From the NCBI RefSeq assembly GCF_900110835.1, contig NZ_FOJG01000002.1, positions 1,020,979 to 1,084,978 on the forward strand: a DNA stretch of 64,000 nt, given 5' to 3'. Each line of letters opens with the position of its first letter. The first letter of the stretch is position 1. Positions 17,637 through 26,166 of this stretch are shown piece after piece. Source of the stretch: Chitinophaga arvensicola. GTDB taxonomy: Bacteria > Bacteroidota > Bacteroidia > Chitinophagales > Chitinophagaceae. Position numbers and translations under genes: made by a program. The notes beneath the pieces were generated by a model that searched no databases, had not been told where the DNA came from, and saw only the letters and a program-made list of their open reading frames with translations.

Positions 17637-18179
17637 CAGTGCTCACTAACTACGGCTCTAAAATTTATTTATCGCTTTTCGGGGAAAAAAGCTGAAATGG
17701 ACAATCATTATTTATAAAGACACTTGCCGTGAAGAAAAACTTCAAAAGAAAAATAAAAAAAATAAAAAAATATTTCTAATCTTCGCACCGCCACCAACCA
17801 ATGTAGGGAATTGCAAATATGATTGTCACCTAAGAATGTACAGTGGATAAGGATTTAACCTTTTATTCAAAAAAAATTGTCATTTTTTGAATAAAATAAA
17901 TCCAAAGTTTTTTTTGACTCGTAAATCTTGTAATGGGCTTCAACTCATCCAAACGACGGCTAAAAACTAAAATTTAACAAACTGGACAGATCACTCTATG
18001 TATCATCGGAGCAGGCAACCAAATGGGGATTTGGTCTGCACTCCGGCAAGAACTTAATTAAAACTAAAACTTACTTATCCGGCATCGTCAAAAACATCAG
18101 CGTAATGTTTAATTTTTGCTTTTCCTCAATTACCAGATAACCACCGGCCCATAATTTCAAAACAGATTGTCCTTACATC
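17637..18179. other. divergent intergenic region between SusC and sigma factor
   Basis: A stretch of about 540 bp with no gene. It contains long A/T tracts (about 17740-17780 and 17868-17910). An imperfect stem at 18007-18045 has CGGAG/CTCCG outer arms and CCAAA/TTTGG inner arms around TGGGGA. No U-run follows the stem, so it does not look like a terminator. It may be part of the sigma-factor leader. Promoters for both divergent transcripts must lie here but I cannot place them reliably. Confidence 0.4.
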
Positions 18180-18740
18180 ATGATAGCTAAAAGTCATGAA
18201 GATGGTTATTTACTACAACTGATCAGGGAGGGAAATGTTCCAGCCTTCGAAGAGTTATTTAGTAAACACCGGAAAGCGCTTTACATATATGCCCGGACTT
18301 TCATCAAAGATGAAGCTGCATGTCTGGAACTGGTTCATGATGCATTTGTGAACTTATGGAAAGACAGGCAGCATTTGGATAAGATCCAAAATTGCCAGTC
18401 ATACCTATGTGTGGCGATTAAAAACCGCGCGCTCAATTATGTCCGGGACAAGCTGGTCCGGGAATCCCTGATCGTATTGGAAGAGGCTGATGAAATCGTC
18501 ATGCCGGAAACCGCGATTGAAAAGATCCTGCTGAACAAGCTGTTGCGTGATGCAATTGCCTCCCTACCCTCTGCCTCTAAAAGAATCCTGGAAATGCGTT
18601 ATTTCCAGGAAATGTCCTATGCTGAAATTGCTCAGGCGAACGAAATCAGTAAAAAAACCGTCGGTTCCCAACTGAACTATGCCATTAAGCTTTTGGGACT
18701 GCGGCTAAAAAATTTCAATCCTGACCTGGAACTGCCCTGA
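18180..18740 (+). CDS. ECF RNA polymerase sigma factor (FecI-like)
   Basis: A 186-residue sigma-70 family protein of ECF size. Region 2 covers about residues 20-90 (NVPAFEELFSKHRKALYIYA, VHDAFVNLWKDR). Region 4 covers about 125-178 (LPSASKRILEMRYFQEMSYAEIA, with helix-turn-helix ANEISKKTVGSQLNYAIKLL). It is followed by a FecR anti-sigma gene and is divergent from a SusC receptor with an STN domain, which is the standard trans-envelope signalling arrangement in Bacteroidota. It should direct transcription of the SusC/SusD unit when released by FecR. Confidence 0.9.
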   Translation: MIAKSHEDGYLLQLIREGNVPAFEELFSKHRKALYIYARTFIKDEAACLELVHDAFVNLWKDRQHLDKIQNCQSYLCVAIKNRALNYVRDKLVRESLIVLEEADEIVMPETAIEKILLNKLLRDAIASLPSASKRILEMRYFQEMSYAEIAQANEISKKTVGSQLNYAIKLLGLRLKNFNPDLELP

Positions 18741-18828
18741 ATACGGGCGTTACCGGAAATCAATACTTATGCTTACTTCCAAAGACTAAAAGAAATATGG
18801 GCAGTTTTGAAGATAGTGCTTTACCCAG

Positions 18829-18847
18829 GTGTCTATTCAATAGACAC
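18829..18847. promoter_or_regulatory. 19-bp palindrome between sigma and FecR genes
   Basis: Perfect palindrome GTGTCTATT-C-AATAGACAC in the 310-bp gap between sigma and FecR. A related half site, GTGTCTATATA, occurs about 100 bp downstream near 18930. The centre of one base is too small for a terminator hairpin, so a dimeric-protein binding site is more likely. No other gene is visible in the gap. Confidence 0.4.
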
Positions 18848-19050
18848 AATACTTCATGAAAAGCACAAATACACCAAAAATTAAAATAAAAAAAATATAT
18901 AGTGGCTTTGAAGATTTTATTTCATACAAGTGTCTATATATAAGTGGACGGCTCCTATGCCCCCATTTCCTGTAAACTTCATGTGATTACGAATAATAAA
19001 TATTGACGCGATTAGAAGGTTAATCGAAATCATGTGTTTAATTCCCGAGT

Positions 19051-20205
19051 ATGAGGTTCAGAATAAAAGATGATATTGAATACGATTTTGCCAGACTTTG
19101 CGCAGGCACCCTCACTGAAAAGGAGGAACGTGCGCTGCTGGATCAAATCGCCACCGATAAACCTACCCAGGAGCGTTGGATAGAATTCTGTGGAAATTTC
19201 ACGGAACAAGAGCTTTTAACCAACTTTCATAAAATCGATAATCCAACAATCTGGAAGCCATTTACACCCGAAGAAATCGATACACCAGTTCCTGAGTTAA
19301 CCACCCATAAAAAATCGATCAGGTGGCTGCCTTATATTGGATACGCCGCCGCCATTTGTATTTCCATCATTGCAATCAAAAACTTACCTCGTCTGTTCAC
19401 TCCTGATAAAACATCCATTATCAGCCTGAAAGACTCGCATGTTAATCCCAAAGGAGTTGTCCTGAAACTTGCTGATGGCCAGGAAATTGACCTCAGCAAG
19501 TCAACTCAAAGCATTGCATTAAAGGATGTACAGGTCGCTATTAAAGATGAAATACTCAGTTTCACCGGCGCGCAAAGTGGCACCAATACACTAAACGTCC
19601 CGGCTGGGAAACAAATCAGTATTAAATTAAATGACGGATCCCTGCTGCAGGTAAACTCCGGTACTACAGTCAAATTCCCGTTTACCTTCGGGCAAAGCCG
19701 GGAGATCAGCGTAACGGGCGAAGCATACCTGAATATTGCCAAAGATGCCAGGCGCCCTTTCGTGGTGCATACACCAGGAGGCGATGTGCAAGTGCTGGGA
19801 ACCGAATTTAACCTGAACTCCTATGATGAGAAACATACTAAAGTTTCACTCATCAAAGGTTCCGTTCGGGTAGTGACGCAAACCTCGAAACTGGTCTTAA
19901 AGCCAGGTACAACAGCTACGATCAATCCAGATGCGGGAATTACTACAGAACAATCACAGAACGAAGTGGTATTGGGCTGGAAAAAAGGAAACTATTCCTT
20001 TAAAAACGCCGACCTCACCGAAATCAAAACCGTTCTGGAACGCTGGTATGGCGTTTCGGTAAGTATAGACAACCCAAAATTACTGGAACAAAAGTTCACC
20101 GGCGGAATCGATAAAAACGCAGATATTACCGTATTTCTAAATAACCTTGCTGCCGTAACAACGATAAAGTATAGCCTGGATGCCAATACTGTCAGGTTTA
20201 ATTGA
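19051..20205 (+). CDS. FecR-family anti-sigma factor
   Basis: A 384-residue protein with a cytosolic N-terminal anti-sigma domain (about 1-80), one membrane helix (about 91-110, WLPYIGYAAAICISIIAIK) and a periplasmic FecR domain at about 170-290 with GEAYLNIAKDARRPFVVHTP and VLGTEFNLNSY. A C-terminal DUF4974-type STN-interacting region follows (FKNADLTEIKTVLERWYGVSV). It should hold the sigma factor until the STN domain of the SusC receptor signals ligand binding. It lies 310 bp after the sigma gene on the same strand. Confidence 0.9.
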   Translation: MRFRIKDDIEYDFARLCAGTLTEKEERALLDQIATDKPTQERWIEFCGNFTEQELLTNFHKIDNPTIWKPFTPEEIDTPVPELTTHKKSIRWLPYIGYAAAICISIIAIKNLPRLFTPDKTSIISLKDSHVNPKGVVLKLADGQEIDLSKSTQSIALKDVQVAIKDEILSFTGAQSGTNTLNVPAGKQISIKLNDGSLLQVNSGTTVKFPFTFGQSREISVTGEAYLNIAKDARRPFVVHTPGGDVQVLGTEFNLNSYDEKHTKVSLIKGSVRVVTQTSKLVLKPGTTATINPDAGITTEQSQNEVVLGWKKGNYSFKNADLTEIKTVLERWYGVSVSIDNPKLLEQKFTGGIDKNADITVFLNNLAAVTTIKYSLDANTVRFN

Positions 20206-20255
20206 GATGATTATTGTTTGCATTTAACGAGTATATCATTAACCAATTTATCTAT

Positions 20256-20669
20256 ATGAGCCAGCACACCATTTCCGAATTTAAAGCTGTTTGTATTGAT
20301 GAGGCCTCCATCCACCATGTGCCGCCGGCACTTATTGAAGTCATGCTCATCAAATTATTATTCAAAAGGGAGTCTAAATACCTGATCAGAGAATACCTGA
20401 AAGATGGTGCCCTGTACCGCCTGCTGACGAACCTTTATGGCCCGTTTACCGTATTATTGAATTTTGAGCAGCCCACCATTAAATTTGAAAATGGCTTTGT
20501 CATCGGCTCAAATTATGAAAAGAACAATATCCCGGCGAGCCGCTGGGAATCTCTGCTTTTCCATATTTACATGGAGATACAGCCTGAGGTAAGGGATCGC
20601 ATCATCACCTCGTTAACGCAAAAGATTAACCAGGTCCTCTTTCCGGTTTGTGCGCTGAATTATAATTAA
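20256..20669 (+). CDS. small protein after FecR, unknown
   Basis: I place the start at ATG 20256 (137 residues). A TTG at 20214 would add 14 residues with no supporting feature. It is a soluble mixed alpha/beta protein (MSQHTISEFKAVCIDEAS..., with DGALYRLLTNLYGPFTVLL and FENGFVIGSNYEKNN). No domain is recognised. It lies 50 bp after FecR in the same direction. Its stop overlaps the stop of the convergent receptor gene within TTAA. A role in the sigma/FecR system is only suggested by position. Confidence 0.55.
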   Translation: MSQHTISEFKAVCIDEASIHHVPPALIEVMLIKLLFKRESKYLIREYLKDGALYRLLTNLYGPFTVLLNFEQPTIKFENGFVIGSNYEKNNIPASRWESLLFHIYMEIQPEVRDRIITSLTQKINQVLFPVCALNYN

Positions 20670-23335
20670 CGGGCGTCTTTTTGTCCAAAAAACCAGGTAA
20701 AAGATAGCATTCCAAACCTGGTTAAGGGGTTTGTCCTGATATCCTCTATATAGCTTTCGCCGACATTCCTGCTCTGCGCATTCGTCTGATCAAACAAGTC
20801 ATAAACCAATAGCTGTAAAGCTGCATTCTTTTTGAATAGTTGTTTGCCTATCATAAAATTAAAGATCAGCTGATCAGTGTTGTATCCCGGTTCCCTTCCG
20901 GTAGCCTGGAAGTAGTTAATTTTTGTTCCCAACTGAAAGCCTGACGGCAGGTTTATGTTTCCCTTTAAAGTAAAATAAAGGTCCAGGGTATTAATATCCG
21001 GTTGATAAAACCGGCCATACCGGTTGCCGTTATAAACCAGGTTAGTCATGGCCATCACGTCCCAGGCCTGTTTATGGCTATAATTAAAACTGACACTCTG
21101 AAGGCCCATTAAACGCTGGCTATTCAAAAGCATTCCATTATTCATACTGACCTCATTGCTCATTTTAAATAATGTATTAGCATTCAGGAAGGCATGAAGC
21201 CGGGTGATCGGGAAGGTATTGGAAATAACAATGGTTCCCGATATCGGACCATTGATATTTACCGGTGTAATAAACTGCCTGCCGAGGGTATCCAGGGTGG
21301 TATTCTCTGTAATCTTATCCCGCTGGAATTCTGCAGAAAGCTTCACCAGAAAACTCCGGGAACTAACCGGGTTGATGAATCTGTATGCTACACTCAGCTG
21401 GTCAGTGCGCGACGCACGCAGGTCCATATTACCTTTACTGATCAGTAAAGGATTGCTATAATCCGGAACAGGCAACAGCTGACTGGAAGATGGTGGCAAT
21501 ACCGTGGATGAATAATCCAGGCGTAACCGATGGGTGGGATCTATATTATATTTAATAACCAGGAAAGGCAGCAGTGAAGTTAACCGCTGCGTGGCTGATT
21601 GATTGAAATTGAGGAGACGGCTGTCCTGAGCGTTAAGGAATAGGTTCAGACCAAGCGAATAATCCAGGCGTTTCCCCTCCTTTCTGTAACCAAGTCCCAT
21701 ATTTTGAATGTAGCTTCCGGCACGTTGATCAGCAGAGAGACTATCATTCTGTATGTCGAAATGCTGTTTAAGCGGATCAAAATCAAATACATCTTTCTTA
21801 TTGCGGTCCAGGTGACTGGAAAATAAGTAGCTGAAGTCCAGGTACTGCCCCTTAGCTAATGGATGAGCATATGTTGCTATAAATTGCACGTCATTTGTCT
21901 TATTCAGCTGCTTATTGTATAAATTAAAACTATCGGTACGCGCTTGTCCATCGCCTCCGGTATACAGCGTTTGAGAGTGGTTATAAGGGGCTCCGGATAA
22001 CCGGCCCATGCCGTATTCCAACTGTAGATTTAAGGTCTGCCCCTGCCGCTTAAATTTGCGGGTATAGATCAACTGGCTGTTATACTGGAAATTATTGCTA
22101 TGCTCATTGGCTCCTGAACTACCGGAATTCATCAGATATCCCCTATCACTTCGGGATTCATAATTACTTTGCTGCTCATTGTCATTCCGGCCAAATCCCA
22201 GCTGATTGCGTAAAATAAGCGTGGACAAGCTATCCAATTGATAGGTAAGATTCAGCGTAAGGAACTGGCTTTGCGCATGCAGATGGGACACCTGATCCTG
22301 TTGGGTAGTAAAACTGGAATCTGGCAAAGTATTCCGGCGGGTAGATTCACTTTGAATGTTAGTGGTATTATCTGAAACGCTGAATGAAGTCTCCACGCTG
22401 AGTTTAGGGGAAATCACCTGGTTATAATTGACACCGGCGTTCCAGATTTTGGAGCGTCCATTATTCCCCATTGGATCGAGGTTCCGGTCAAAACCGTTTA
22501 CATCATTGGCCCCACCAATAATGCTGATCTGCTGGTCTGCATTCAACCGGTTTAAACTCAGGCCTCCATTATAATGTCCTTCCGTGCCTATTCCTGCCGA
22601 GGCCGAGCCGTTCCACGCATTATAACTGCTTCTTTTAATGACCAGGTTAATAACCTTCTCAAACTTATCTACCCTTGAACTCCGCGCATCCGTTTCCTCA
22701 GGCACCCGGTCAATGATCTGTATCCTTTCCACCAAACCTGATAACAGATATTTGCTCGCCATCCTGGTATCATTTCCAAAATACCCCTTCCCATCTATAA
22801 GCACCGTTTTTACCAGTACGCCGTTAACTTTTAAGGCCCCATCCGGCATCACCTCTACACCCGGAACTTTACGCATCAGCTGCGCCAGGTTGTCCTGCGA
22901 ATTAGTCTTAAATGCAGCGGCACTATAATCCAGCGTATCTTTTTTTACTTTAACGGGAGGCGGGGTTTGTATAATCTTAACTTCATCCAATGTGACGCCA
23001 TTCTTTACCATATACAAATCTCCCAAAGCCGTTCTGAGAGAATCTTTACTTAAAGATATACGCTTCATTACCGGCTGATACCCTAAGTACCGTATATATA
23101 CTTGATAAGAACCAGGCCTGATAGCCGGAATCGAAAACCGGCCCGCTACATCGGAAATTGCCTGATATGGCGTATTGGATGAATCTGCATTCAAAATAGA
23201 AACAGCCGCTCCAAACATAGGCATTTTGGAACCCGCTTCTAAAATCCGACCTGTAAGTAATACTTTCTGCTCGTTTTGGGATTTAGCACAAACAGTGGAC
23301 AAAACCAACAGTATTAAAGTTAGCAGAGGTTTCAT
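20666..23335 (-). CDS. outer-membrane beta-barrel receptor (TonB-dependent-like, OMP_b-brl_3 type)
   Basis: An 889-residue protein with a signal peptide (1-19), a carboxypeptidase-regulatory-like domain at about 27-110 (VLLTGRILEAGSKMPMFGAAV, GRFSIPAIRPGSYQVYIRYLG), and a plug at about 118-225 (LAQLMRKVPGVEVMPDGALK, VNGVLVKTVLIDGKGYFGND). A large barrel without the SusC signature follows. It lacks a paired SusD and a canonical TonB box is not obvious, so this is the stand-alone receptor type. It faces the preceding sigma locus with a convergent overlap of a few bases. The ligand is unknown. Confidence 0.85.
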   Translation of the reverse strand: MKPLLTLILLVLSTVCAKSQNEQKVLLTGRILEAGSKMPMFGAAVSILNADSSNTPYQAISDVAGRFSIPAIRPGSYQVYIRYLGYQPVMKRISLSKDSLRTALGDLYMVKNGVTLDEVKIIQTPPPVKVKKDTLDYSAAAFKTNSQDNLAQLMRKVPGVEVMPDGALKVNGVLVKTVLIDGKGYFGNDTRMASKYLLSGLVERIQIIDRVPEETDARSSRVDKFEKVINLVIKRSSYNAWNGSASAGIGTEGHYNGGLSLNRLNADQQISIIGGANDVNGFDRNLDPMGNNGRSKIWNAGVNYNQVISPKLSVETSFSVSDNTTNIQSESTRRNTLPDSSFTTQQDQVSHLHAQSQFLTLNLTYQLDSLSTLILRNQLGFGRNDNEQQSNYESRSDRGYLMNSGSSGANEHSNNFQYNSQLIYTRKFKRQGQTLNLQLEYGMGRLSGAPYNHSQTLYTGGDGQARTDSFNLYNKQLNKTNDVQFIATYAHPLAKGQYLDFSYLFSSHLDRNKKDVFDFDPLKQHFDIQNDSLSADQRAGSYIQNMGLGYRKEGKRLDYSLGLNLFLNAQDSRLLNFNQSATQRLTSLLPFLVIKYNIDPTHRLRLDYSSTVLPPSSSQLLPVPDYSNPLLISKGNMDLRASRTDQLSVAYRFINPVSSRSFLVKLSAEFQRDKITENTTLDTLGRQFITPVNINGPISGTIVISNTFPITRLHAFLNANTLFKMSNEVSMNNGMLLNSQRLMGLQSVSFNYSHKQAWDVMAMTNLVYNGNRYGRFYQPDINTLDLYFTLKGNINLPSGFQLGTKINYFQATGREPGYNTDQLIFNFMIGKQLFKKNAALQLLVYDLFDQTNAQSRNVGESYIEDIRTNPLTRFGMLSFTWFFGQKDAR

Positions 23336-23412
23336 GCCGGCGTTTTACATAGTCTGTTAAGATCGTAAAACTTAGCGCAACCGATCTGCAGTATGGGAAG
23401 CCCTGCCTGAAG

Positions 23413-23490
23413 TTATACCCCTCCATTCGATTCTTTAAACACATCTGAATATATCCCGCTCATGGTAAACCCAAAAGGATAGTAATGACT
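23413..23490 (-). pseudogene. RHS core fragment
   Basis: Minus-strand translation SHYYPFGFTMSGIYSDVFK, then a stop after SNGGV. This is the same RHS distal-core motif as at 2009-2071, with a changed residue (F for L) and different downstream sequence. It lies 28 bp after the stop of a truncated copy of the 2121-2738 gene, which reproduces the order seen at 2.0-2.7 kb. Confidence 0.6.
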
Positions 23491-23517
23491 CTTCCTTTCT
23501 CATCATCAAACGAGTCA

Positions 23518-23912
23518 TTAATTATTGCTATCATAAGCATCTAATAGCTGTTTTATCCCACTATCCCAAGATAGTGTCGTATGCAAATAATACTCGGAAG
23601 TTATCTTTATCATATCATTCATATCATACACAAAATGACTTATTATTACATCATCCTTGTTAAAACCTTTTTTCAAATTTACAAGAAGATTACTTAATGG
23701 CTCTCGAAGCCTGTGAGATGTGATCTTAATTACTTTATTCTGATACCAGCCGTCAAGTAAATAAGTATACAATTCTACAAAGTAGCAAGTAGCCGCTGAT
23801 TGTAATAATCCTTTACATTATCGTCTTTTGACATAACTTTTTGCCTTTCCAGGGAAGCTATCGTTGCCTGGTTCCATTTAACAACGAAGGAATCTATCTT
23901 CTTAAACGAAAC
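23518..23912 (-). pseudogene. deleted second copy of the 2.1-kb exported gene
   Basis: This copy is nearly identical in DNA to 2113-2660 but lacks 184 bp. The loss is bounded in the intact copy by the direct repeat GCAAGTAG (2364-2371 and 2548-2555), and only one GCAAGTAG remains here (near 23785), so slippage or recombination between the repeats explains it. The loss shifts the frame. The 5' end, including start and signal peptide, is replaced at about 23912 by unrelated tail-fibre-linked sequence. Its 3' end reads GIKQLLDAYDSNN, eight residues longer than the other copy. Confidence 0.75.
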
Positions 23913-24190
23913 CCGTCTGCATTTGTTATCGCCGTAGTATGATCTGAACCATCATTCAAATTAAGTGGGTTATGCCTTACACTTGAGTTGGTACCCTTGC
24001 CATTTTTTCCATCCTTATCAACATTTCCCATTTCAACCATCAAAGTTACTTTTACCCTTTGAGCGGTAACTGTTCCTGCTACTGACAATAATGACTAAGG
24101 TTTTGATATACCAATCCCAACATTTCCGCTATTTATTAGAGTGAGCCCCGGATTACACAATCCGCCACCACACCCCTGGTTATCATATGA
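23913..24190 (-). pseudogene. tail-fibre gene fragment fused to foreign sequence
   Basis: Minus-strand translation begins with YDNQGCGGGLCNPGLTL and NSGNVGIGISKP, then a TAG codon, then SLLSVAGTVTAQRVKVTL. This matches the middle of the intact gene at 647-1711 (YDNQGCGGGLCNPRLTL, NVGIGTSKPQSLLSVAGT). After KVTL the homology ends and a hydrophilic Gly/Asn-rich frame follows (MVEMGNVDKDGKNGKG and on to ITNADGF). Both ends are abrupt junctions: RHS sequence before it and a fragment of the small exported gene after it. Confidence 0.65.
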
Positions 24191-24286
24191 ATTATATTTC
24201 TTCCAACTCTGCGGATAATTCGCGGCTTTAAGTGCATTTGAAGATATACTACTCATGGTGAGTCCATAGGGATGGTAATCTGCCTC
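24191..24286 (-). pseudogene. RHS core fragment fused to tail-fibre fragment
   Basis: Reads EADYHPYGLTMSSISSNALK, then ANYPQSWKKYN on the minus strand. This is the RHS PFGLTM block followed by the start of the KYNGKE region. At about 24190 it passes without a gap into the tail-fibre-derived sequence, so the junction is a recombination scar inside the frame. Confidence 0.6.
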
Positions 24287-24305
24287 CTAATGAGAACTTC
24301 ACAAA

Positions 24306-24971
24306 TCAAAATAATACTCTATTTCTAACAGGTGCTAACAGTGTACTCTCAATCAGATTATCATTTGTCAGTCTTCCTTCTGGATAATAATTTGAATATC
24401 TGATAACTCCATTTTTTATCATTGTTACTATCACAACATCATCATTTACCCCCTGCGTAGTATCTGCTACTCTTTGTGTCTCAAATTTTCTCCATTTCGT
24501 TGCTAAGTTATCGATCTTCACATTTGTGCCGAGATCTTTAATCCATTTTTCGCCAATCAGAAGAAATCTTACAATATCTACACTATTGGTTGCAGTGTTT
24601 AAAGACAATACATAGTTACAGATCCGGACCCTCTCTCCAGATTCATTCGCCTCCACAACGTAAATTTCATCACCACAATTGTGATAATAAGAATTAAAGG
24701 CGCTTAAGAAAAGATAACGCACTGACCTACGATTAATTGTTGTTATATTTTCAATCTCTATATAGCCTCTAAATGCTGAATCCTCATTCAAATAAAGCGC
24801 TTCTACCGATTTATCTGTAGCTACTTTTATCTGATTTTCTATAGACTGAATCGTGGCCTTATTCCATTCTATAAATAATGAATCTGTATGTCCTAACTTT
24901 ACATTCTGAGCAATCAGAATAACCGGAAGAATAAGGATAAACATTATATAGATAAATATCTTATATCTCAT
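24306..24971 (-). CDS. small exported protein, paralogue of the 2.1-kb gene
   Basis: About 221 residues when started at ATG 24971. An ATG at 24983 would only read through the end of the RHS relic NYAFENEI in another frame, so the downstream start is preferred. The signal segment is MRYKIFIYIMFILILPVILIA. The N-terminal block HTDSLFIEWNKATIQSIE matches the 2121-2738 product (KIDSLVVKWNQATIASLE), but the rest is diverged. It follows an RHS C-terminal relic directly and is followed by another, so it sits where a toxin-tip partner would be. No domain is recognised. The immunity role is inferred. Confidence 0.6.
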   Translation of the reverse strand: MRYKIFIYIMFILILPVILIAQNVKLGHTDSLFIEWNKATIQSIENQIKVATDKSVEALYLNEDSAFRGYIEIENITTINRRSVRYLFLSAFNSYYHNCGDEIYVVEANESGERVRICNYVLSLNTATNSVDIVRFLLIGEKWIKDLGTNVKIDNLATKWRKFETQRVADTTQGVNDDVVIVTMIKNGVIRYSNYYPEGRLTNDNLIESTLLAPVRNRVLF

Positions 24972-25230
24972 TTTCAAACGCATAATTATATGGTGAGTGT
25001 CTACGCATCATATCAGCTAAAGGATCTATCACATGCCATCTCCCTATTTATACATCATACATCCTTGCTCCATAATCGTACAATTTAAGTCCTGAGCCAT
25101 CTCCAAACTCCTTACTCTGCAGTTCTTTTCCGTTGTATTTTATGCGATTTTCAGAGCAGTTACTCCCTTTCAACGCATTCGAACTTATCCCTGCCATCGT
25201 CAGTCCAAATGGATAACAACATATCTCCTT
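24961..25230 (-). pseudogene. RHS C-terminal core with internal stop
   Basis: The longest RHS relic: CYPFGLTMAGISSNALKGSN, then KYNGKELQSKEFGDGSGLKL, YDYGARMYDV, a TAA codon, IGRWHVIDPLADMMRRHSPY and NYAFENEI, then a stop at 24961. This is the classic distal core of Bacteroidota RHS proteins in the right order. It starts on the base after the stop codon of the gene at 25231-25782, with no start of its own. It is a displaced core end, not a working gene. Confidence 0.8.
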
Positions 25231-25782
25231 CTAATTGCAAAACATAAGCCCTGAATAAACTTCAAAAATATCACCATCTACAATCTTAAACATAAATGTT
25301 TGTACTGTCCCGGAGAGCTCAACACCACCTTTCCCTATAAGGACACCATAGCTGTTCGCCAATTCGGCGAATAACACTCCTGAGCAGAGCTGACTTATCA
25401 GTAATACATTCCCACTATTCTTCTTATCAAAATAAACCGAGGTACTATCAACCTCAATAGGACAATAGCTATTTAGTTTATTAGATACTTCTTTCAAAGA
25501 ATCTTCTACCATTCTAACCAATGGTTCTTTACTTAAGAAATCATTCCTATGGTTATAGCCAAATCCCTTAACATAATTTCTTCTAATTACATCCTCAGAT
25601 ATTGATGAAAGAGTAAAAGCTATTTGTCGAGGTAAATGAACAATATTACTCTTACCTGTTGTTTTTTTTATATAAGAAATGACTTTAGCGCTCAAGCTAT
25701 CTTCAATTGATTTAGCAAAACAAACATTGATGTTAGAAATCAATAGTATAGTAATAAAACTCACTAGTAGTAGATTACGCAT
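25231..25782 (-). CDS. small exported protein between RHS/tail-fibre relics, unknown
   Basis: A 183-residue protein with a signal peptide (about 1-23, ending VCFAK). The rest is soluble, with blocks SAKVISYIKKTTGKSNIVHL and NRNDFLSKEPLVRMVEDS-type helices (near residues 70-95), then VELSGTVQTFMFKIVDG. No known family is recognised and it is not clearly related to the two neighbouring small genes. Its stop codon abuts the RHS relic at 25230. Upstream lies a tail-fibre N-terminal fragment. It may be a cargo gene of a lost RHS tip; this is inferred. Confidence 0.55.
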   Translation of the reverse strand: MRNLLLVSFITILLISNINVCFAKSIEDSLSAKVISYIKKTTGKSNIVHLPRQIAFTLSSISEDVIRRNYVKGFGYNHRNDFLSKEPLVRMVEDSLKEVSNKLNSYCPIEVDSTSVYFDKKNSGNVLLISQLCSGVLFAELANSYGVLIGKGGVELSGTVQTFMFKIVDGDIFEVYSGLMFCN

Positions 25783-25856
25783 AACTCATTTAAGTTTAAT
25801 ATTCGACATTGTTTCTCTCCTTTTTTTCTTCTCTTCTGCCGACATAGGAATATCCA

Positions 25857-26027
25857 TTATATAAGCCCGCCTCCGGCCACCTGGAGTTTACTAAACCCAT
25901 CATCCAGAGTACCCAATACGAGACGGTTGGTAGTCTTATTCCCATTTGTAGTTACGGTTTGTAAATCCTGCGCATGAACGCCTACAATAATAAAACCAAG
26001 GGCGATGGTAAACAAACATTTCTTCAT
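25857..26027 (-). pseudogene. N-terminal fragment of the tail-fibre-like gene
   Basis: Starts MKKCLFTIALGFIIVGVHAQ, the signal peptide of the gene at 647-1711 with one change, and continues to FSKLQVAGGGLI before a stop. Homology with the intact copy is lost after about 55 residues. The bases upstream of the ATG also match (both read AGGTAT-TTAAAAATTTC-GGCTTTAAAAGTAATTTA with small differences), so the promoter/leader was duplicated with it. Confidence 0.75.
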
Positions 26028-26096
26028 AGGTATATTAAAAATTTCCGGCTTTAAAAGTAATTTATTTTTCTGGCCAAAAGTATTTTTAATAAAAAA

Positions 26097-26131
26097 ACCT
26101 GAAACCTCACGCAAAGCGTCAGATTCCAGGT
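26097..26131 (-). terminator. terminator after the TonB receptor
   Basis: An imperfect inverted repeat with outer arms ACCTG/CAGGT and inner ACGC/GCGT. Read on the minus strand it is followed by seven T. It lies 36 bp past the stop of the receptor gene and ends the long 43.3-26.2 kb minus-strand locus. Confidence 0.6.
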
Positions 26132-26166
26132 CTTGTCGTGATCCTGTAGCACAGAAACCGAACTAC

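Noticed and set aside
20214..20255. Upstream TTG start for the gene after FecR
   Set aside because: The added residues (MFAFNEYIINQFIY) show no feature; ATG 20256 gives a normal start.
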